Assembly: GCF_018100925.1 (NCBI RefSeq)
Contig: NZ_JAGJEH010000002.1
Span: 310,001 to 374,000 of the forward strand
Reading direction: 5' to 3'
DNA from: Pseudoalteromonas luteoviolacea
GTDB lineage: Bacteria > Pseudomonadota > Gammaproteobacteria > Enterobacterales > Alteromonadaceae
DNA length: 64,000 nt
Shown here one piece after another: positions 26,901 to 37,425 of the stretch. The notes beneath the pieces are model-generated. The model searched no databases. It was given only the letters and a program-made list of their open reading frames with translations, and was not told the origin of the DNA. How positions within the stretch are numbered: position 1 is the stretch's first letter; every line of letters starts with the position of its first letter. A program made the translations under genes and the position numbers.

Positions 26901-27059
26901 TTATGGGGTCTCAGAATCGCAGTGGTAATAAGTTTCGCATTCTTGGGTTGGGCCATTACTTAAACCCGCACCACCTACTAGTGGAGTCAGTTTTTTATCA
27001 AGAGGTAGGCTATCGTAACTCAACTTTTTCAGTGGCTTTTTGGTAACTTTAAGCTTCAT
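26901..27059 (-). CDS. Small double-glycine-leader peptide, GG peptide B
   Basis: This 52 aa gene has a strong AAAGGAG ribosome site 8 nt before its ATG. The leader begins MKLKVTKKPLKKLS and ends in LTPLVGG (residues 24-30). The 22-residue core starts AGLSNG, contains Cys41 and Cys47 in QECETYYHCDSETP, and has no membrane segment. Its leader aligns with peptide A (7950-8087) and peptide C (61552-61683): MKL, a Lys-rich stretch, (L/I)K(N/K)LS, then a Thr five or six residues before GG. No exporter, protease or modifying enzyme is adjacent; its neighbours are rsmF and the arsenate GAPDH gene. It is probably an exported or modified peptide. The function is not known. Confidence 0.7.
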   Translation of the reverse strand: MKLKVTKKPLKKLSYDSLPLDKKLTPLVGGAGLSNGPTQECETYYHCDSETP

Positions 27060-27220
27060 AGTGATTAACTCCTTTCAATTTTACATTACTTGTTACTGCT
27101 AATTCCATGTTAGTAAATCGAAAAAAAGTTTCAAATAAAATTAATAAAAATGATACAAAATCATTACAAAAGCATGATTGCATATATGGAAAAATGAATA
27201 TATGATTTATCGTATGTTTA

Positions 27221-27238
27221 GGTCGTATATAAATGACC
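27221..27238. promoter_or_regulatory. Short dyad upstream of the arsenate operon
   Basis: A GGTC-N10-GACC dyad with an AT-rich centre lies about 100 nt upstream of the GAPDH start, in a region with repeated ATATG and CGTAT steps. It could be an ArsR-type operator or promoter element, but no consensus was matched and no arsR gene is in the window. Confidence 0.25.
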
Positions 27239-27341
27239 ATAATTTGGTGGACTTGGCTCATCGCTATGGCAGATTGAACAGCACAGCATGGTCTTCACCA
27301 GAGGTTTGTACCAATAAAATTGAAAATTGGAGTAAAGATCG

Positions 27342-28352
27342 ATGAAAGTTAAAGTTGGGATCAATGGTTTCGGCAGAATGGGTCGTTTAACTATGCGTGC
27401 GTTGTGGAATTCACCTGGGATTGAGTTGGTAAAGATCAATGATCCCGCGGGAGATGCGCACACATTGGCGCATTTGATGAACTTTGACTCAGTGCATGGA
27501 AAATGGCAACACGAAGCCTTGAGTGACGAAAATGACATGGTCATTGAAGGAAAACGTATTAGCGTCACTCAACAAACATCAGTATCAGAAAATGACTGGT
27601 CCATGTGTGATTTGGTGATAGAAGCGTCTGGAAAAATCAAAACAAAAGAAAAACTTGCTGCGTATTTCGTCCAAGGAGTCAAGCAAGTTGTAGTTACAGC
27701 ACCGGTAAAAGAAGCGGGTGTATTAAATGTTGTAATGGGTGTCAATCATGAAGATTATGATGTTGAACAGCATCCAATTGTAACCGCCGCTTCATGTACA
27801 ACTAATTGTCTAGCACCAGTGGTGAAAGTACTTCAAGATAATATTGGTATTAAACATGGTTCTATGACAACCATCCATGATATTACCAATACCCAAACTA
27901 TCATTGATGCACCTCATAAAGATTTGCGTCGTGCACGCTCTTGTGGAACGAGTTTGATCCCTACGACGACGGGATCCGCGACGGCTATCACACATATTTT
28001 CCCAGAGTTAAAAGGCAAGTTAAATGGTCATGCAGTGCGCGTACCTTTAACCAATGCGTCGATTACCGATTGTGTTTTTGAAGTGAGTCGTGAAACCACC
28101 GCAGAAGAAATCAACGGTTGGATGGAGCAAGCTGCAAACGGCGAATTGGCTGGCGTTCTTGGTTACGAAACTCGTCCATTGGTATCAATAGACTATAAAA
28201 CAGATCCAAGAAGTGCCATTGTTGATGCGCCCTCTACCATGGTGGTAAACGGCACGCAAGTGAAGCTTTATGTGTGGTATGACAATGAATGGGGATATGC
28301 AAATAGAACAGCTGATTTAGCCCGCTTAGTTATTGAAAAGCGCTGGGGTTAA
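27342..28352 (+). CDS. ArsJ-associated glyceraldehyde-3-phosphate dehydrogenase
   Basis: This 336 aa type I GAPDH has the N-terminal Rossmann motif [10 protein letters not shown], the catalytic Cys152 in AASCTTNC, and the C-terminal [11 protein letters not shown]. The gene lies 4 nt upstream of arsJ, which marks it as the arsenate-detoxification form. It can use arsenate in place of phosphate to make the unstable 1-arseno-3-phosphoglycerate, which ArsJ then exports. It is not the central glycolytic gapA by context. The ATG follows a GGAGTAAAG ribosome site. No arsR or arsC gene is close by. Confidence 0.9.
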   Translation: MKVKVGINGFGRMGRLTMRALWNSPGIELVKINDPAGDAHTLAHLMNFDSVHGKWQHEALSDENDMVIEGKRISVTQQTSVSENDWSMCDLVIEASGKIKTKEKLAAYFVQGVKQVVVTAPVKEAGVLNVVMGVNHEDYDVEQHPIVTAASCTTNCLAPVVKVLQDNIGIKHGSMTTIHDITNTQTIIDAPHKDLRRARSCGTSLIPTTTGSATAITHIFPELKGKLNGHAVRVPLTNASITDCVFEVSRETTAEEINGWMEQAANGELAGVLGYETRPLVSIDYKTDPRSAIVDAPSTMVVNGTQVKLYVWYDNEWGYANRTADLARLVIEKRWG

Positions 28353-28356
28353 GGCC

Positions 28357-29565
28357 ATGACGCAGTCACTATTGGCCAGGCTGTCGCCAGAAATCAAGCA
28401 GTACCTAGTGATCACCGGCAACTATTGGTCTTTCACCTTGACTGATGGTGCACTGCGTATGCTGGTGGTCCTCTATTTTCATCAACTGGGTTACAGCCCA
28501 CTTGCGATCGCGTCTTTATTTTTGTTCTATGAGATTTTTGGTGTCGTCACGAACCTCCTTGGTGGTTGGTTAGGCGCACGATTGGGCCTTAATAAGACCA
28601 TGAATATTGGTCTTTTTTTACAAATTGTTGCCGTGACGATGTTGGCTTTAGATGAACAGCTATTGACCATTGCTTATGTCATGGTGGCACAGGCTCTATC
28701 TGGTATTGCAAAGGACCTCAACAAAATGAGTGCCAAAAGTGCCATCAAACTTTTAGTGCCTAAAGATCAAGATAATACCTTATATAAGTGGGTTGCGCTG
28801 TTAACTGGCTCTAAAAACGCTTTGAAAGGTGTGGGGTTTTTTCTCGGCGGATTACTGCTCTCGTTAATGGGTTTTCAAGGTGCACTGTGGTTTATGTCGG
28901 CAATGCTAACCTTTACTTGGTTATTAAGTTTGTTGTTATTGAAACAAGACTTAGGCAAGAAAAAGAGTAAACCTAAATTTCGTGAACTACTTTCGAAAAG
29001 CCGCCAGTTGAATTTATTGGCCGCCGCCAGATTATTTTTATTTGCATCGAGAGATGTGTGGTTTGTAATCGCACTACCTGTGTTTTTAGCTTCAACATTT
29101 GGCTGGGATCATTGGTGGGTTGGCGGTTTTATGGCAAGTTGGATCATTGCATATGGTGTGGTGCAAGCGAATGCACCAAAGATCACCGCTAATCGCGGAA
29201 GTAGTTATCGGCAGGCGTTGTTTTGGGTTGGTGTACTGTCAGTTATACCAGCTTTGTTGGCACTGGGTTTATGGGTACAATGGCAGCCTAAAGTGGTGAT
29301 AGTGGTTGGCCTACTGATTTTTGGTGCTGTATTTGCTGTTAATTCTTCTTTGCACAGCTTTTTAATTGTGAAAATAGCCGATAGTGACGGTGTTTCTATG
29401 GATGTCGGCTTTTATTATATGGCCAATGCCATGGGAAGATTATTAGGTACTGTTCTGTCTGGTTTGGTTTATCAGCTATATGGCTTGGAAGTGTGCTTGA
29501 TGCTCTCAAGTGCCATGTTGGTCATTGCAACAGTATTTACGTTTGGATTGAGCAAGCGCGATTAA
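28357..29565 (+). CDS. arsJ: Organoarsenical efflux MFS transporter ArsJ
   Basis: This 402 aa inner-membrane protein has about 12 helices. It starts MTQSLLARLSPEIKQYLVIT, and the segment GNYWSFTLTDGALRMLVVLYF is strongly conserved in ArsJ. The ATG at 28357 is chosen; the open frame extends eight codons into the GAPDH gene, but AAGG precedes this ATG. ArsJ exports 1-arseno-3-phosphoglycerate made by the neighbouring GAPDH, giving arsenate resistance without reduction. A GC-rich hairpin (GCAAGCGC/GCGCTTGC, 29552-29573) spans the stop codon and may help terminate transcription towards the convergent chemoreceptor gene. Confidence 0.93.
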   Translation: MTQSLLARLSPEIKQYLVITGNYWSFTLTDGALRMLVVLYFHQLGYSPLAIASLFLFYEIFGVVTNLLGGWLGARLGLNKTMNIGLFLQIVAVTMLALDEQLLTIAYVMVAQALSGIAKDLNKMSAKSAIKLLVPKDQDNTLYKWVALLTGSKNALKGVGFFLGGLLLSLMGFQGALWFMSAMLTFTWLLSLLLLKQDLGKKKSKPKFRELLSKSRQLNLLAAARLFLFASRDVWFVIALPVFLASTFGWDHWWVGGFMASWIIAYGVVQANAPKITANRGSSYRQALFWVGVLSVIPALLALGLWVQWQPKVVIVVGLLIFGAVFAVNSSLHSFLIVKIADSDGVSMDVGFYYMANAMGRLLGTVLSGLVYQLYGLEVCLMLSSAMLVIATVFTFGLSKRD

Positions 29566-29589
29566 GCGCTTGCATACCAATGTCAGTGT

Positions 29590-31581
29590 TTAATTTAATT
29601 GTTGTGGCAGTTTAAATGCAGACGTGACTTGTTTAAGCGTTTTTGATTGCTTATCCAGTTCTAAGCTAGCACTGGTTACTTGATCCGCACCAGCAGCGTT
29701 ATCAAGAGCAGCCTGTCTGATAGATTCAACATTGTATGAAATCTCTTCTGTTGTGGCCGATTGCTCTTGTGCCGCTTGCGCTATTGTTTGAGCGCTTTGT
29801 GCAATTTGATTAATTTGATTTACGCTTTGCTCTAATAATGACGCGCTGTCATTGGCAGCAGTAATTGTCTGGCGAGTCGCTTCAGCAGACGCATGCATTT
29901 CCGATACCGCAGTTTGAGATGTTGATTGCAGATTCGCAATCATGTTTTCAATATCAGCAGTGGACGCTTGTGTTTTTTGTGCTAGCTGTCTGACTTCATC
30001 TGCAACCACAGCAAAACCACGACCATGCTCACCAGCACGAGCTGCTTCTATCGCGGCGTTCAGTGCCAAGAGGTTAGTTTGCTCTGTTACTGCTTGGATC
30101 ACTTCTATAACGCGGCTGATATTTTGTGTGTTGTATTCAACTTCTTTTATGGCAGTTTCTGAGTTTTCAACCGCTTGATTTAGAGACTCCATTTGAGTCA
30201 CTGTGTCTCTTAGTGTTTGATTTGCAGACAATGAGGTTTTTTCTGCATCTAAACTTAAGTCAGCAACTGTTCGTGCATTTGTAGCGACTTCGTCAATTGA
30301 GTATGAAGTCTGTTGAATCGCCTCTGCAACTTGTTCAATGTTGGCGTGCTGCTCTTGCAAACTTGCGTTCGCTTGCTCACTCGCAGCACTTGTTTGCGTC
30401 GCCGTCGAAGCGAGCTGAGTGGTTGTTTCTACAATGGTTCCAATGACACTGGTTAAATAGGCATTCATCTGTCTCATTGCGCCATACACACCAATAGCAT
30501 GTTCGTCATGACCGAATTCTTCACGTAGGTCGCCAGCAGCAATACGTTCGCTAATCTTGCGCATTTCAATGGGCTCACCGCCAAGTGGTTTCAATACTGA
30601 ACGAGCAATCAAAACAGTTGCTACGGCAACAGACAGAATCGTGGTAAAGAAGATGGCGGCAATAATCCAGTATAATTTGTAAACGGGCGCAAATGCTTCG
30701 GCTTTATCTATCTCAGCCAAAAGCACCCACTTTAATCCTGCAAAAGTGTACGGGAGGTAGGCTGATAGAACAGGATTGCCATTGTAGTCAATAATGATCT
30801 CAGTATCAGAGATACCCTGTAAACCTTTTCTTACTGCAACAGTATCTACACCGTTTGCTTCGACTGAGCCTGCAAAACTGGCAATCACGGTATGGTTGAT
30901 AGGGTCTAAATATGAATCGGAGCGCATGCGAAAATCGTTGCCAACAAGGTAAGACTCACCCGTTTCACCCATGCCGTCTCGTTGTTGCATTATTGCATTG
31001 ATGGCATCTATAGACAGCTGTAATGCAAGTACTGAATTGACCTGACCATCGATAACCACTGGGATACCTATGAATGCGGCTGGCTCATTGTTACTCGGTG
31101 CATAAGCACTGTAATCAGCAAGGATAAATTGTCGCGAAGAAACGACTTGAGTAAAGAGTTTTGCCAAACCGGAGTTATTAAAAGGGCCTGTAACTAAATT
31201 AGTTTGGTAATCAGACTCTCGAGCAACCGTATAGCTAATCAAGCCGTCACGTTCAATAACGAAGAAGTCGTAAAACCCTTTTTGTGTGATAAAGGTGTCA
31301 AACAAGTCGTGATAATTATGTGCCAGTTCAGCGTTAGTCAGAGTCGGGTTTTGCTCTACGAGCAACTGCCATTTTTTTGCAATGACAGATAGGTCGCTTT
31401 TTCTTGCCGATAAATAATCATCAATTTGCTTATGTTTTATTTGCTTGATGGAAGTAAGCTGATTATATGCCTGTTGTTCAAGCGCTGAAGACGCCGTCCA
31501 TAATGAAACCATTGCTAATATACCGGCCGGTAATAAACCAATCAGCATAAATGAAATGAGTAATCGGGTTTTGATCAGCAT
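29590..31581 (-). CDS. Methyl-accepting chemotaxis protein with dCache-like sensor
   Basis: This 663 aa chemoreceptor has an N-terminal helix (residues 7-29), a periplasmic sensor of about 270 residues with a dCache-like fold (contains [19 protein letters not shown] and [10 protein letters not shown]), a second helix (about 308-330), a HAMP domain and a cytoplasmic methylation/signalling coiled coil. The signalling tip [19 protein letters not shown] is intact. The ATG at 31581 with AAGAAG upstream is preferred over an upstream TTG. It converges on arsJ with a 24-nt gap. The ligand is unknown; small organic acids or amino acids are usual for this sensor type. Confidence 0.9.
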   Translation of the reverse strand: MLIKTRLLISFMLIGLLPAGILAMVSLWTASSALEQQAYNQLTSIKQIKHKQIDDYLSARKSDLSVIAKKWQLLVEQNPTLTNAELAHNYHDLFDTFITQKGFYDFFVIERDGLISYTVARESDYQTNLVTGPFNNSGLAKLFTQVVSSRQFILADYSAYAPSNNEPAAFIGIPVVIDGQVNSVLALQLSIDAINAIMQQRDGMGETGESYLVGNDFRMRSDSYLDPINHTVIASFAGSVEANGVDTVAVRKGLQGISDTEIIIDYNGNPVLSAYLPYTFAGLKWVLLAEIDKAEAFAPVYKLYWIIAAIFFTTILSVAVATVLIARSVLKPLGGEPIEMRKISERIAAGDLREEFGHDEHAIGVYGAMRQMNAYLTSVIGTIVETTTQLASTATQTSAASEQANASLQEQHANIEQVAEAIQQTSYSIDEVATNARTVADLSLDAEKTSLSANQTLRDTVTQMESLNQAVENSETAIKEVEYNTQNISRVIEVIQAVTEQTNLLALNAAIEAARAGEHGRGFAVVADEVRQLAQKTQASTADIENMIANLQSTSQTAVSEMHASAEATRQTITAANDSASLLEQSVNQINQIAQSAQTIAQAAQEQSATTEEISYNVESIRQAALDNAAGADQVTSASLELDKQSKTLKQVTSAFKLPQQLN

Positions 31582-31938
31582 ACTTCTTTTTACCTTACGT
31601 AGATACAATATTGCTTTTATGTCAATAAATTGGGTTACATATTTTAAACAAGTGGGCCTTGAATGGATACACGCAAAAAGTATGGTTTCGGCTAATATTA
31701 CAGTTATATTTCGGTTAATAAATAACCAAAAAGTAACGTTTGCAGCTATTTGTTTAAGAAATGAGGGGATATTTTACCTATTTTAGGTTTTAAGTGAAGA
31801 CTTAAGTACTGCTTTTATTTAAATAGCAGGAAAAATAGATTATATGACATTGTTGTATATACATATAATTTTTTATAACCGTTTATGATAAAAATACAGA
31901 AGTTAGGCACTAAATTTAATTTATTGTAAATCGTCTTG
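31582..31938. other. Intergenic stretch upstream of the chemoreceptor
   Basis: This is AT-rich sequence between the chemoreceptor start and the htpX terminator, both on the minus strand. A sigma-28 motif for the chemoreceptor was looked for and not found. No gene is supported. Confidence 0.4.
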
Positions 31939-31958
31939 GAAAAGGCCCGTGAGGGCCT
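31939..31958 (-). terminator. Rho-independent terminator of htpX
   Basis: The stem AGGCCC-GTGA-GGGCCT reads into TTTT on the minus strand. It lies 38 nt after the htpX stop codon. Confidence 0.7.
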
Positions 31959-31995
31959 ATGGTTATAAAGTATACATAATATTTACATATAAATT

Positions 31996-32844
31996 TTAGG
32001 ATAGAGCGGAAATACGCTGTTCTAAAGGCGGATGTGAGGCGAATAGATCTACTACGCTTTTTCCTGATGCAATACCAAATGCTGTCATCGAACCTTCTAA
32101 CTTAGACTCTTGGTTGCTACGCAATCGCTCAAGGGCTGCTTTCATTTTATGTGCACCAACTAGCTCAGCAGCCCCTTTATCGGCAGCATACTCTCGTTTG
32201 CGGCTGAAGTAGGCAACAATCATTGACGCCAAGAAGCCAAATAGAATTTGGAAGATAATATCGAAGATCATATAGGTCCAACTAAACCCTTCACTTTCTT
32301 CATCACCGTTTAAGAAGCCATCTACGATATTGGCCAGTACTTTGGAGATAAAAATAACAAAGGTGTTTACCACGCCCTGAATAAGGGTGAGCGTCACCAT
32401 ATCGCCATTGGCAACATGCGACACCTCGTGGGCAAGCACAGCTTCAGCTTCACTTTGGCTCATGCCAGCAAGGAGGCCGCTACTGACTGCAACGAGTGAG
32501 TCATTTTTACTTGGACCAGTGGCAAAGGCATTGATCTCAGGGCTATCGTATATTGCAACTTCAGGCATTTTGATACCTGCTTTTTGCGCTTGCTCAGCCA
32601 CTGTGCTTACTAACCAATGCTCAGTTTCATTACGAGGTTGCTCTATCACATAAGCCCCGGTTGATTTTTTGGCCATCCATTTTGAAATATACAGCGAGAT
32701 AAATGACCCGCCAAAACCAAAAACTGCGGCAATCGTCAGCATACCGGCATAGCTTCTCGACGAAACCCCTAGAATAGATAGAATGATGGACAACACAACC
32801 ATGATGGCCAAGTTTGTCGCTAGAAAAAGTAACACGCGTTTCAT
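31996..32844 (-). CDS. htpX: Protease HtpX
   Basis: This 282 aa zinc metalloprotease of the inner membrane degrades misfolded membrane proteins. It has two N-terminal helices, the HEXXH motif in [13 protein letters not shown], two further helices (about residues 155-175 and 190-215) and the third zinc ligand in [14 protein letters not shown]. The C-terminal [12 protein letters not shown] is typical. The ATG at 32844 follows AAGAGGTG; a GTG two codons earlier would overlap that ribosome site. It is a single gene with its own terminator, commonly stress-induced through CpxR or sigma-32, for which no site was identified here. Confidence 0.95.
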   Translation of the reverse strand: MKRVLLFLATNLAIMVVLSIILSILGVSSRSYAGMLTIAAVFGFGGSFISLYISKWMAKKSTGAYVIEQPRNETEHWLVSTVAEQAQKAGIKMPEVAIYDSPEINAFATGPSKNDSLVAVSSGLLAGMSQSEAEAVLAHEVSHVANGDMVTLTLIQGVVNTFVIFISKVLANIVDGFLNGDEESEGFSWTYMIFDIIFQILFGFLASMIVAYFSRKREYAADKGAAELVGAHKMKAALERLRSNQESKLEGSMTAFGIASGKSVVDLFASHPPLEQRISALS

Positions 32845-33158
32845 AGTCACCTCTTTAAAAGTTTACTTGCTTAATAGTTTTACTCTGTTAGATAAAAAAC
32901 AGCTCATACTTCCAATATGGAGACCTTGCTGAGTTTCTCAAGGCCGAGTATGGCGTTTAAGTGTTACAAGATGTTGTTGTATGAAAAAGAGCGTAAAGGG
33001 GCTTGGTTTTCAATAGGAGATAGTTAAGATGCATCGCGCAAAGAAAAAAAACCCCTCTTGCGAGGGGTTTTGGGTAACTCAGCGCCTTTGGCACTGGGAA
33101 TGAGGTCGGTACAATTGTGTTAGTTATTAACTATGATGTTGAACCACGTAAAATTAGA
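32845..33158. other. Intergenic stretch between htpX and the liu operon end
   Basis: This holds the htpX promoter region and, at 33048-33071, the liu operon terminator (listed separately). No open frame with gene-like properties is seen. Confidence 0.5.
33048..33071 (-). terminator. Rho-independent terminator of the liu operon
   Basis: The 8-bp stem AACCCCTC/GAGGGGTT reads into eight T residues on the minus strand. It ends the leftward liu/CoA-transferase operon about 90 nt after the last stop codon. Confidence 0.88.
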
Positions 33159-33818
33159 TCAAGCAAACTGCATTTCAGGGATATCGCCTTCAACGATTAA
33201 TTTACCTGCAGTTTTGCTGATTATTTCATCAACACTAACACCTGGCGCACGCTCAAGCAAATGAAATGCGCCATCTTTAACTTCTAACACGGCGAGGTCG
33301 GTGACGATTTTCTTCACACAATTTACCCCAGTCAAAGGCAGTGTGCATGACTCAAGCAATTTAGAGTCGCCGTGTTTGCTAGCATGGGTCATAGTCACAA
33401 CGATATTTTGTGCGCCAGCGACTAAGTCCATCGCGCCACCCATGCCTTTGATTAACTTTTTCGGGATCATCCACGAGGCAATATTGCCGTTTTGATCCAC
33501 TTCAAATGCACCTAGTACGGTTAAGTCTACATGACCACCACGTATCATGGCAAAGCTTTCAGCGCTATTAAAAATAGCCGCTCCTGTTGCAGCTGTCACG
33601 GTTTCTTTACCCGCATTGATCATATCTGCGTCAACCTGGTCTTCTTCTGGGTACGGACCCATACCTAAAAGACCATTTTCTGATTGCAGCATTACTTCCA
33701 TATTGTCGGGGACATAGTTAGCAACGAGAGTCGGAATACCAATACCCAAGTTTACGTAGTACCCGTCTTGAAGTTCTTGCGCTACGCGCATTGCAATTTG
33801 TTCACGATTTAAAGCCAT
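33159..33818 (-). CDS. Acetoacetate (3-oxoacid) CoA-transferase subunit B
   Basis: This 219 aa beta subunit of a succinyl-CoA:3-ketoacid CoA-transferase contains SENGLLGMGPYP, where the Glu is the residue that forms the CoA thioester. The ATG at 33818 is chosen because AAGGAG lies 6 nt upstream; the longer frame overlaps the A subunit. It is the last gene of the liu operon, 10 nt after subunit A. With subunit A it activates the acetoacetate released by HMG-CoA lyase to acetoacetyl-CoA, which thiolase then splits. Gene names scoB or atoA are both used for it. Confidence 0.92.
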   Translation of the reverse strand: MALNREQIAMRVAQELQDGYYVNLGIGIPTLVANYVPDNMEVMLQSENGLLGMGPYPEEDQVDADMINAGKETVTAATGAAIFNSAESFAMIRGGHVDLTVLGAFEVDQNGNIASWMIPKKLIKGMGGAMDLVAGAQNIVVTMTHASKHGDSKLLESCTLPLTGVNCVKKIVTDLAVLEVKDGAFHLLERAPGVSVDEIISKTAGKLIVEGDIPEMQFA

Positions 33819-33828
33819 GGTGATCTCC

Positions 33829-34527
33829 TTACTTGCGCGTAGTAACACGTTCAATGCGTTTCTCAAAGTCACCTTTGATAACACGATTTACATAAATGCC
33901 AGGGGTGTGAATTTCACTTGGCTCCAATTCACCTGGTTCGACAATCTCTTCCACTTCAACAACGGTAATTTTACCCGCAGTCGCAGCCATAGGGTTAAAG
34001 TTCATCGCTGTATGGCGGAATACCAAGTTACCATAGCGGTCGGCTTTCCAAGCTTTTACGATGGCAAATTCACCAGTAATGGACTCTTCGAGAATATAAG
34101 GGCGACCATTAAATTCTTTAACTTCTTTACCTTCAGCAACAGGTGTACCGTAGCCTGTTGCGGTATAAAATCCTGGGATACCTGCACCACCAGCGCGCAT
34201 CTTTTCAGCGAGTGTGCCCTGTGGTGTGAGTTCTACATCAATAATGCCATCAAGTAGTTGCTGTTCGAACAACGCGTTTTCACCAACGTAAGAGGCAATA
34301 ATTTTTTTGATTTGGCGATCGTGAAGTAGAATACCTAATCCAAAATCATCGACACCACAGTTATTAGAAACAACTGTTAGTTCTTTTGTTTGTTTGCGCT
34401 TTATCTCAGCTATCAGACCTTCTGGAATACCACACAGTCCAAAACCACCGGCAATAATGGTATCTCCATCTTTGAGACCCTCCATTGCTTCTTCGTAGCT
34501 AGAAACTACTTTATCGAAACCGGCCAT
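33829..34527 (-). CDS. Acetoacetate (3-oxoacid) CoA-transferase subunit A
   Basis: This 232 aa alpha subunit begins [18 protein letters not shown] and contains [13 protein letters not shown], the conserved glycine-rich CoA-binding loop of the family, and the later [11 protein letters not shown] segment. A GAGGAGTGG ribosome site supports the ATG at 34527. It sits 34 nt downstream of the HMG-CoA lyase gene and 10 nt upstream of subunit B. In the leucine pathway it handles the free acetoacetate formed at the last step. The names scoA or atoD are both used. Confidence 0.92.
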   Translation of the reverse strand: MAGFDKVVSSYEEAMEGLKDGDTIIAGGFGLCGIPEGLIAEIKRKQTKELTVVSNNCGVDDFGLGILLHDRQIKKIIASYVGENALFEQQLLDGIIDVELTPQGTLAEKMRAGGAGIPGFYTATGYGTPVAEGKEVKEFNGRPYILEESITGEFAIVKAWKADRYGNLVFRHTAMNFNPMAATAGKITVVEVEEIVEPGELEPSEIHTPGIYVNRVIKGDFEKRIERVTTRK

Positions 34528-34561
34528 TAGCCCACTCCTCGTTGTCAAAATTGTCTTGTTG

Positions 34562-35470
34562 TTAAGACTGGCACGTATTTTTTAATGCTAAAGAAACCTT
34601 GCTGACAGGCTCTTTATTGAGTGCATCGCAAATTTGCCAACCTGCTTTTGCTAGCCTTTCTAAATCAATTTCGGTACTAATGCCAAGTCCTTGCAGCAAG
34701 TAAATGACATCCTCAGTGGCAACATTTCCTGACGCCCCTTTAGCGTAAGGGCAGCCACCAAGGCCAGCTACAGCACTGTCGATTGTTGCAATACCCATCT
34801 CTAGAGCTTTGTGAATGTTTGCCAATGCCTGACCATAGGTATCATGGAAATGTACCGCAAGCCTTTGTGCAGGGATGTGTTCGAGTAGCAATTCTAGCAA
34901 TGATCCTATTTGATTAGCTGTGCCAACACCAATTGTGTCGCCTAAGCTTATCTCATAACAACCAAGTGCCAACAATTGTTTACATACCTCCAAAACGCGC
35001 TCTGGCTCAACTTTTCCTTGGTAAGGGCAGCCTGCGATACAACTGACATAACCTCTTACTTTGATGTTGTTTTTTTGAGCAAGTTCAACAACAGGTCTGA
35101 AGCGTTCGATACTTTCTTCAATGCTGCAATTGATATTTTTTTGCGTGAAAGCTTCACTTGCCGCCGTGAAAATTGCAAATTCATCAACTTGATTTTCAAG
35201 CGCCAGCTCGGCGCCTTTTAGATTTGGTGTCAGCGCACTAATCTCAACACCAGGTGTGCGTGTTATCCCTTGGATCACCTGTGCGGAGTCTGCCATTTGA
35301 GGTACCCACTTAGGTGATACAAATGCGCCTGCTTCAAGATGTTTGAGGCCGGCATCAGCCAGCGCATTCAAAAGTGCTATTTTACTTTGTGTGCTGACTG
35401 AGGCTTCATTCTGTAGGCCATCTCGAGCGCCGACTTCTACAATTTTAACCTTAGCCGGATAGTTGGCCAT
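34562..35470 (-). CDS. liuE: Hydroxymethylglutaryl-CoA lyase
   Basis: This 302 aa enzyme cleaves HMG-CoA to acetoacetate and acetyl-CoA, the final step of leucine catabolism. It begins with [12 protein letters not shown], has metal-site residues in [12 protein letters not shown], and the catalytic Cys in [14 protein letters not shown]. The ATG at 35470 with GGAGG upstream is chosen; the extended frame is in the liuD tail. Only 1 nt separates it from the liuD stop codon, so translation is coupled. Confidence 0.95.
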   Translation of the reverse strand: MANYPAKVKIVEVGARDGLQNEASVSTQSKIALLNALADAGLKHLEAGAFVSPKWVPQMADSAQVIQGITRTPGVEISALTPNLKGAELALENQVDEFAIFTAASEAFTQKNINCSIEESIERFRPVVELAQKNNIKVRGYVSCIAGCPYQGKVEPERVLEVCKQLLALGCYEISLGDTIGVGTANQIGSLLELLLEHIPAQRLAVHFHDTYGQALANIHKALEMGIATIDSAVAGLGGCPYAKGASGNVATEDVIYLLQGLGISTEIDLERLAKAGWQICDALNKEPVSKVSLALKNTCQS

Positions 35471-35471
35471 A

Positions 35472-37415
35472 TTATGCCTCCTCGACGATTGCGAGCATTG
35501 CCCCATGGCTAACAAGCTCACCTTCATCAAAGCAGTAACTTGATAAAGTGCCATCAAAAGGCGCGTTTAACGTATATTCCATTTTCATCGCTTCGATTAT
35601 CACGATTGGATCGCCTTTGCTGACTTGTGCACCAACTTCTTGCAGGTGTTTTACAACAGTGCCATTGAGAGGGGCAGCAAGCGGTGCTTCTTGATGCTCA
35701 TGTTCGCTTACATAGTGCTTAGTCTTTAATTCGAAAGTGTGCTGGTAAGGTCCATACATGACCGTGATACTGGACTCATCAATAAGTACATCCGCCACCA
35801 TGCGTTTTCCATCAACATTTGCGATAAGTTGATGATTTTCTAGCTTTGCTTCAACACGGTGGTCATAATCATGATAATGCACTCGCCAGTGATGGCCCTC
35901 AGCTTGAGCTACAACAAAGTGATCGGTAAATGGCACGGTGAGCTTACGTGTTTGGTTGAGTCTAAAGCCAACTTGTTGCCACGGCGAATTTACTTTCGGT
36001 GCTTGCTTGTGCGCAAGATAAGCAATACTTGCGAGGCATACTAAGGTATCGCTAGGTGCTTTAGAAGCAGTAAGCTCTTCAGTTTGGGTATCAATAAAAT
36101 GTGTATCGGGTGCACCAGCCATAAAAGTTGGGTGCTCTGCTAGGTGATGTAAAAATGCAATATTACTTTTTACGCCCGCTAAATGTACTTCATTTAGCGC
36201 CGATCTGAGCTTCAGCAGCGCCGTACGTCTGTCGTGACCATGAACAATCAGTTTGGCAATCATCGGATCGTAAAACGGACTTATTTCGTCACCTTGTTGC
36301 ACACCTGTGTCAATGCGTACGCCACGTTGCGCTTTAGGGAAACTCAAATGGGCCAATGTGCCAGAGTAGGGCATAAAGTTTTCTTCAGGGTCTTCAGCGT
36401 AAATTCGTGCCTCAAAACTGTGACCCTGCAAAGAGATTTGTGCTTGAGACAGCGGTAAACGTTCGTTGTTGGCAACACGAATTTGCCACTCGACAAGATC
36501 TTGACCTGTCACCATTTCCGTTACGGGGTGTTCTACTTGTAGGCGCGTATTCATTTCCATAAAGAAAAATTCATCGCCGCACAATAAGAATTCTACAGTA
36601 CCGGCACCGCGATAGTTAATTGCCTGAGCACAGCGTACAGCAGCTTCACCCATTTCTTTACGCAGAGCATCGCTTAAGTCAGGAGCAGGTGCCTCTTCAA
36701 TGACTTTTTGGTGGCGTCGTTGTAGGGAGCAATCTCGATCTCCCAAATATACACAGTTACCATGATTGTCGGCGAATACTTGTACTTCTACGTGGCGAGG
36801 TCTATCGACAAAGCGCTCAAGTAAAACTAGATCATTACCAAAACTTGCCGAAGCTTCACGTTTTGCACCTTCTAACGCACTGAGAAATTCACCGGCGTTT
36901 CGGACTACTCGCATGCCCTTGCCGCCACCACCAAATGCAGCTTTGATAAGCACAGGGTAGCCGACCTTTTCAGCTTCAGCCGTTAAAAACTCGGTGTCTT
37001 GTTGTTGGCCATAGTAACCCGGTACCAATGGCACGTTGGCCTCTGCCATGATCTCTTTGGCGCGTGTTTTTGAGCCCATAGCTTCAATTGAACTGGCAAG
37101 CGGGCCGATGAAAGCAATATTGTTTTCTTCACATGCATTTGCAAAGGCGTCGTTTTCAGACAAGAAGCCATATCCAGGGTGAATGCAATCAACGCCACTT
37201 TGTTTGGCTACTTCTAAAATACGCTCACTGACAAGATAGGAATCTTTACTTGGTGCTGGGCCAATATGATAGGCTTCATCAGCTTGTTTGACATGGAGTG
37301 AGTTGGCATCTGCATCTGAATACACTGCCACAGTGCTCAAACCTAAGCGTTTTGCAGTGCGCATGACTCGACAGGCGATTTCCCCTCGGTTTGCGACTAA
37401 GATTTTTTTTAACAT
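35472..37415 (-). CDS. liuD: Methylcrotonyl-CoA carboxylase biotin-containing subunit
   Basis: This 647 aa alpha subunit carries the biotin carboxylase domain (residues 1-450; GGGGKGMRVV ATP-grasp loop and FMEMNTRLQVEHPVTE), a linker BT domain, and a C-terminal biotinyl domain with the biotin site in IEAMKMEYT. It carboxylates 3-methylcrotonyl-CoA together with the LiuB subunit. The ATG at 37415 follows AAGGAGC. It lies between liuC and liuE with gaps of 10 and 1 nt. Confidence 0.96.
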   Translation of the reverse strand: MLKKILVANRGEIACRVMRTAKRLGLSTVAVYSDADANSLHVKQADEAYHIGPAPSKDSYLVSERILEVAKQSGVDCIHPGYGFLSENDAFANACEENNIAFIGPLASSIEAMGSKTRAKEIMAEANVPLVPGYYGQQQDTEFLTAEAEKVGYPVLIKAAFGGGGKGMRVVRNAGEFLSALEGAKREASASFGNDLVLLERFVDRPRHVEVQVFADNHGNCVYLGDRDCSLQRRHQKVIEEAPAPDLSDALRKEMGEAAVRCAQAINYRGAGTVEFLLCGDEFFFMEMNTRLQVEHPVTEMVTGQDLVEWQIRVANNERLPLSQAQISLQGHSFEARIYAEDPEENFMPYSGTLAHLSFPKAQRGVRIDTGVQQGDEISPFYDPMIAKLIVHGHDRRTALLKLRSALNEVHLAGVKSNIAFLHHLAEHPTFMAGAPDTHFIDTQTEELTASKAPSDTLVCLASIAYLAHKQAPKVNSPWQQVGFRLNQTRKLTVPFTDHFVVAQAEGHHWRVHYHDYDHRVEAKLENHQLIANVDGKRMVADVLIDESSITVMYGPYQHTFELKTKHYVSEHEHQEAPLAAPLNGTVVKHLQEVGAQVSKGDPIVIIEAMKMEYTLNAPFDGTLSSYCFDEGELVSHGAMLAIVEEA

Positions 37416-37425
37416 TTTCTGCTCC

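Noticed and set aside
31201..31800. Plus-strand frames over the chemoreceptor and its upstream region.
   Set aside because: They are shadows of the chemoreceptor gene or AT-rich noncoding sequence.
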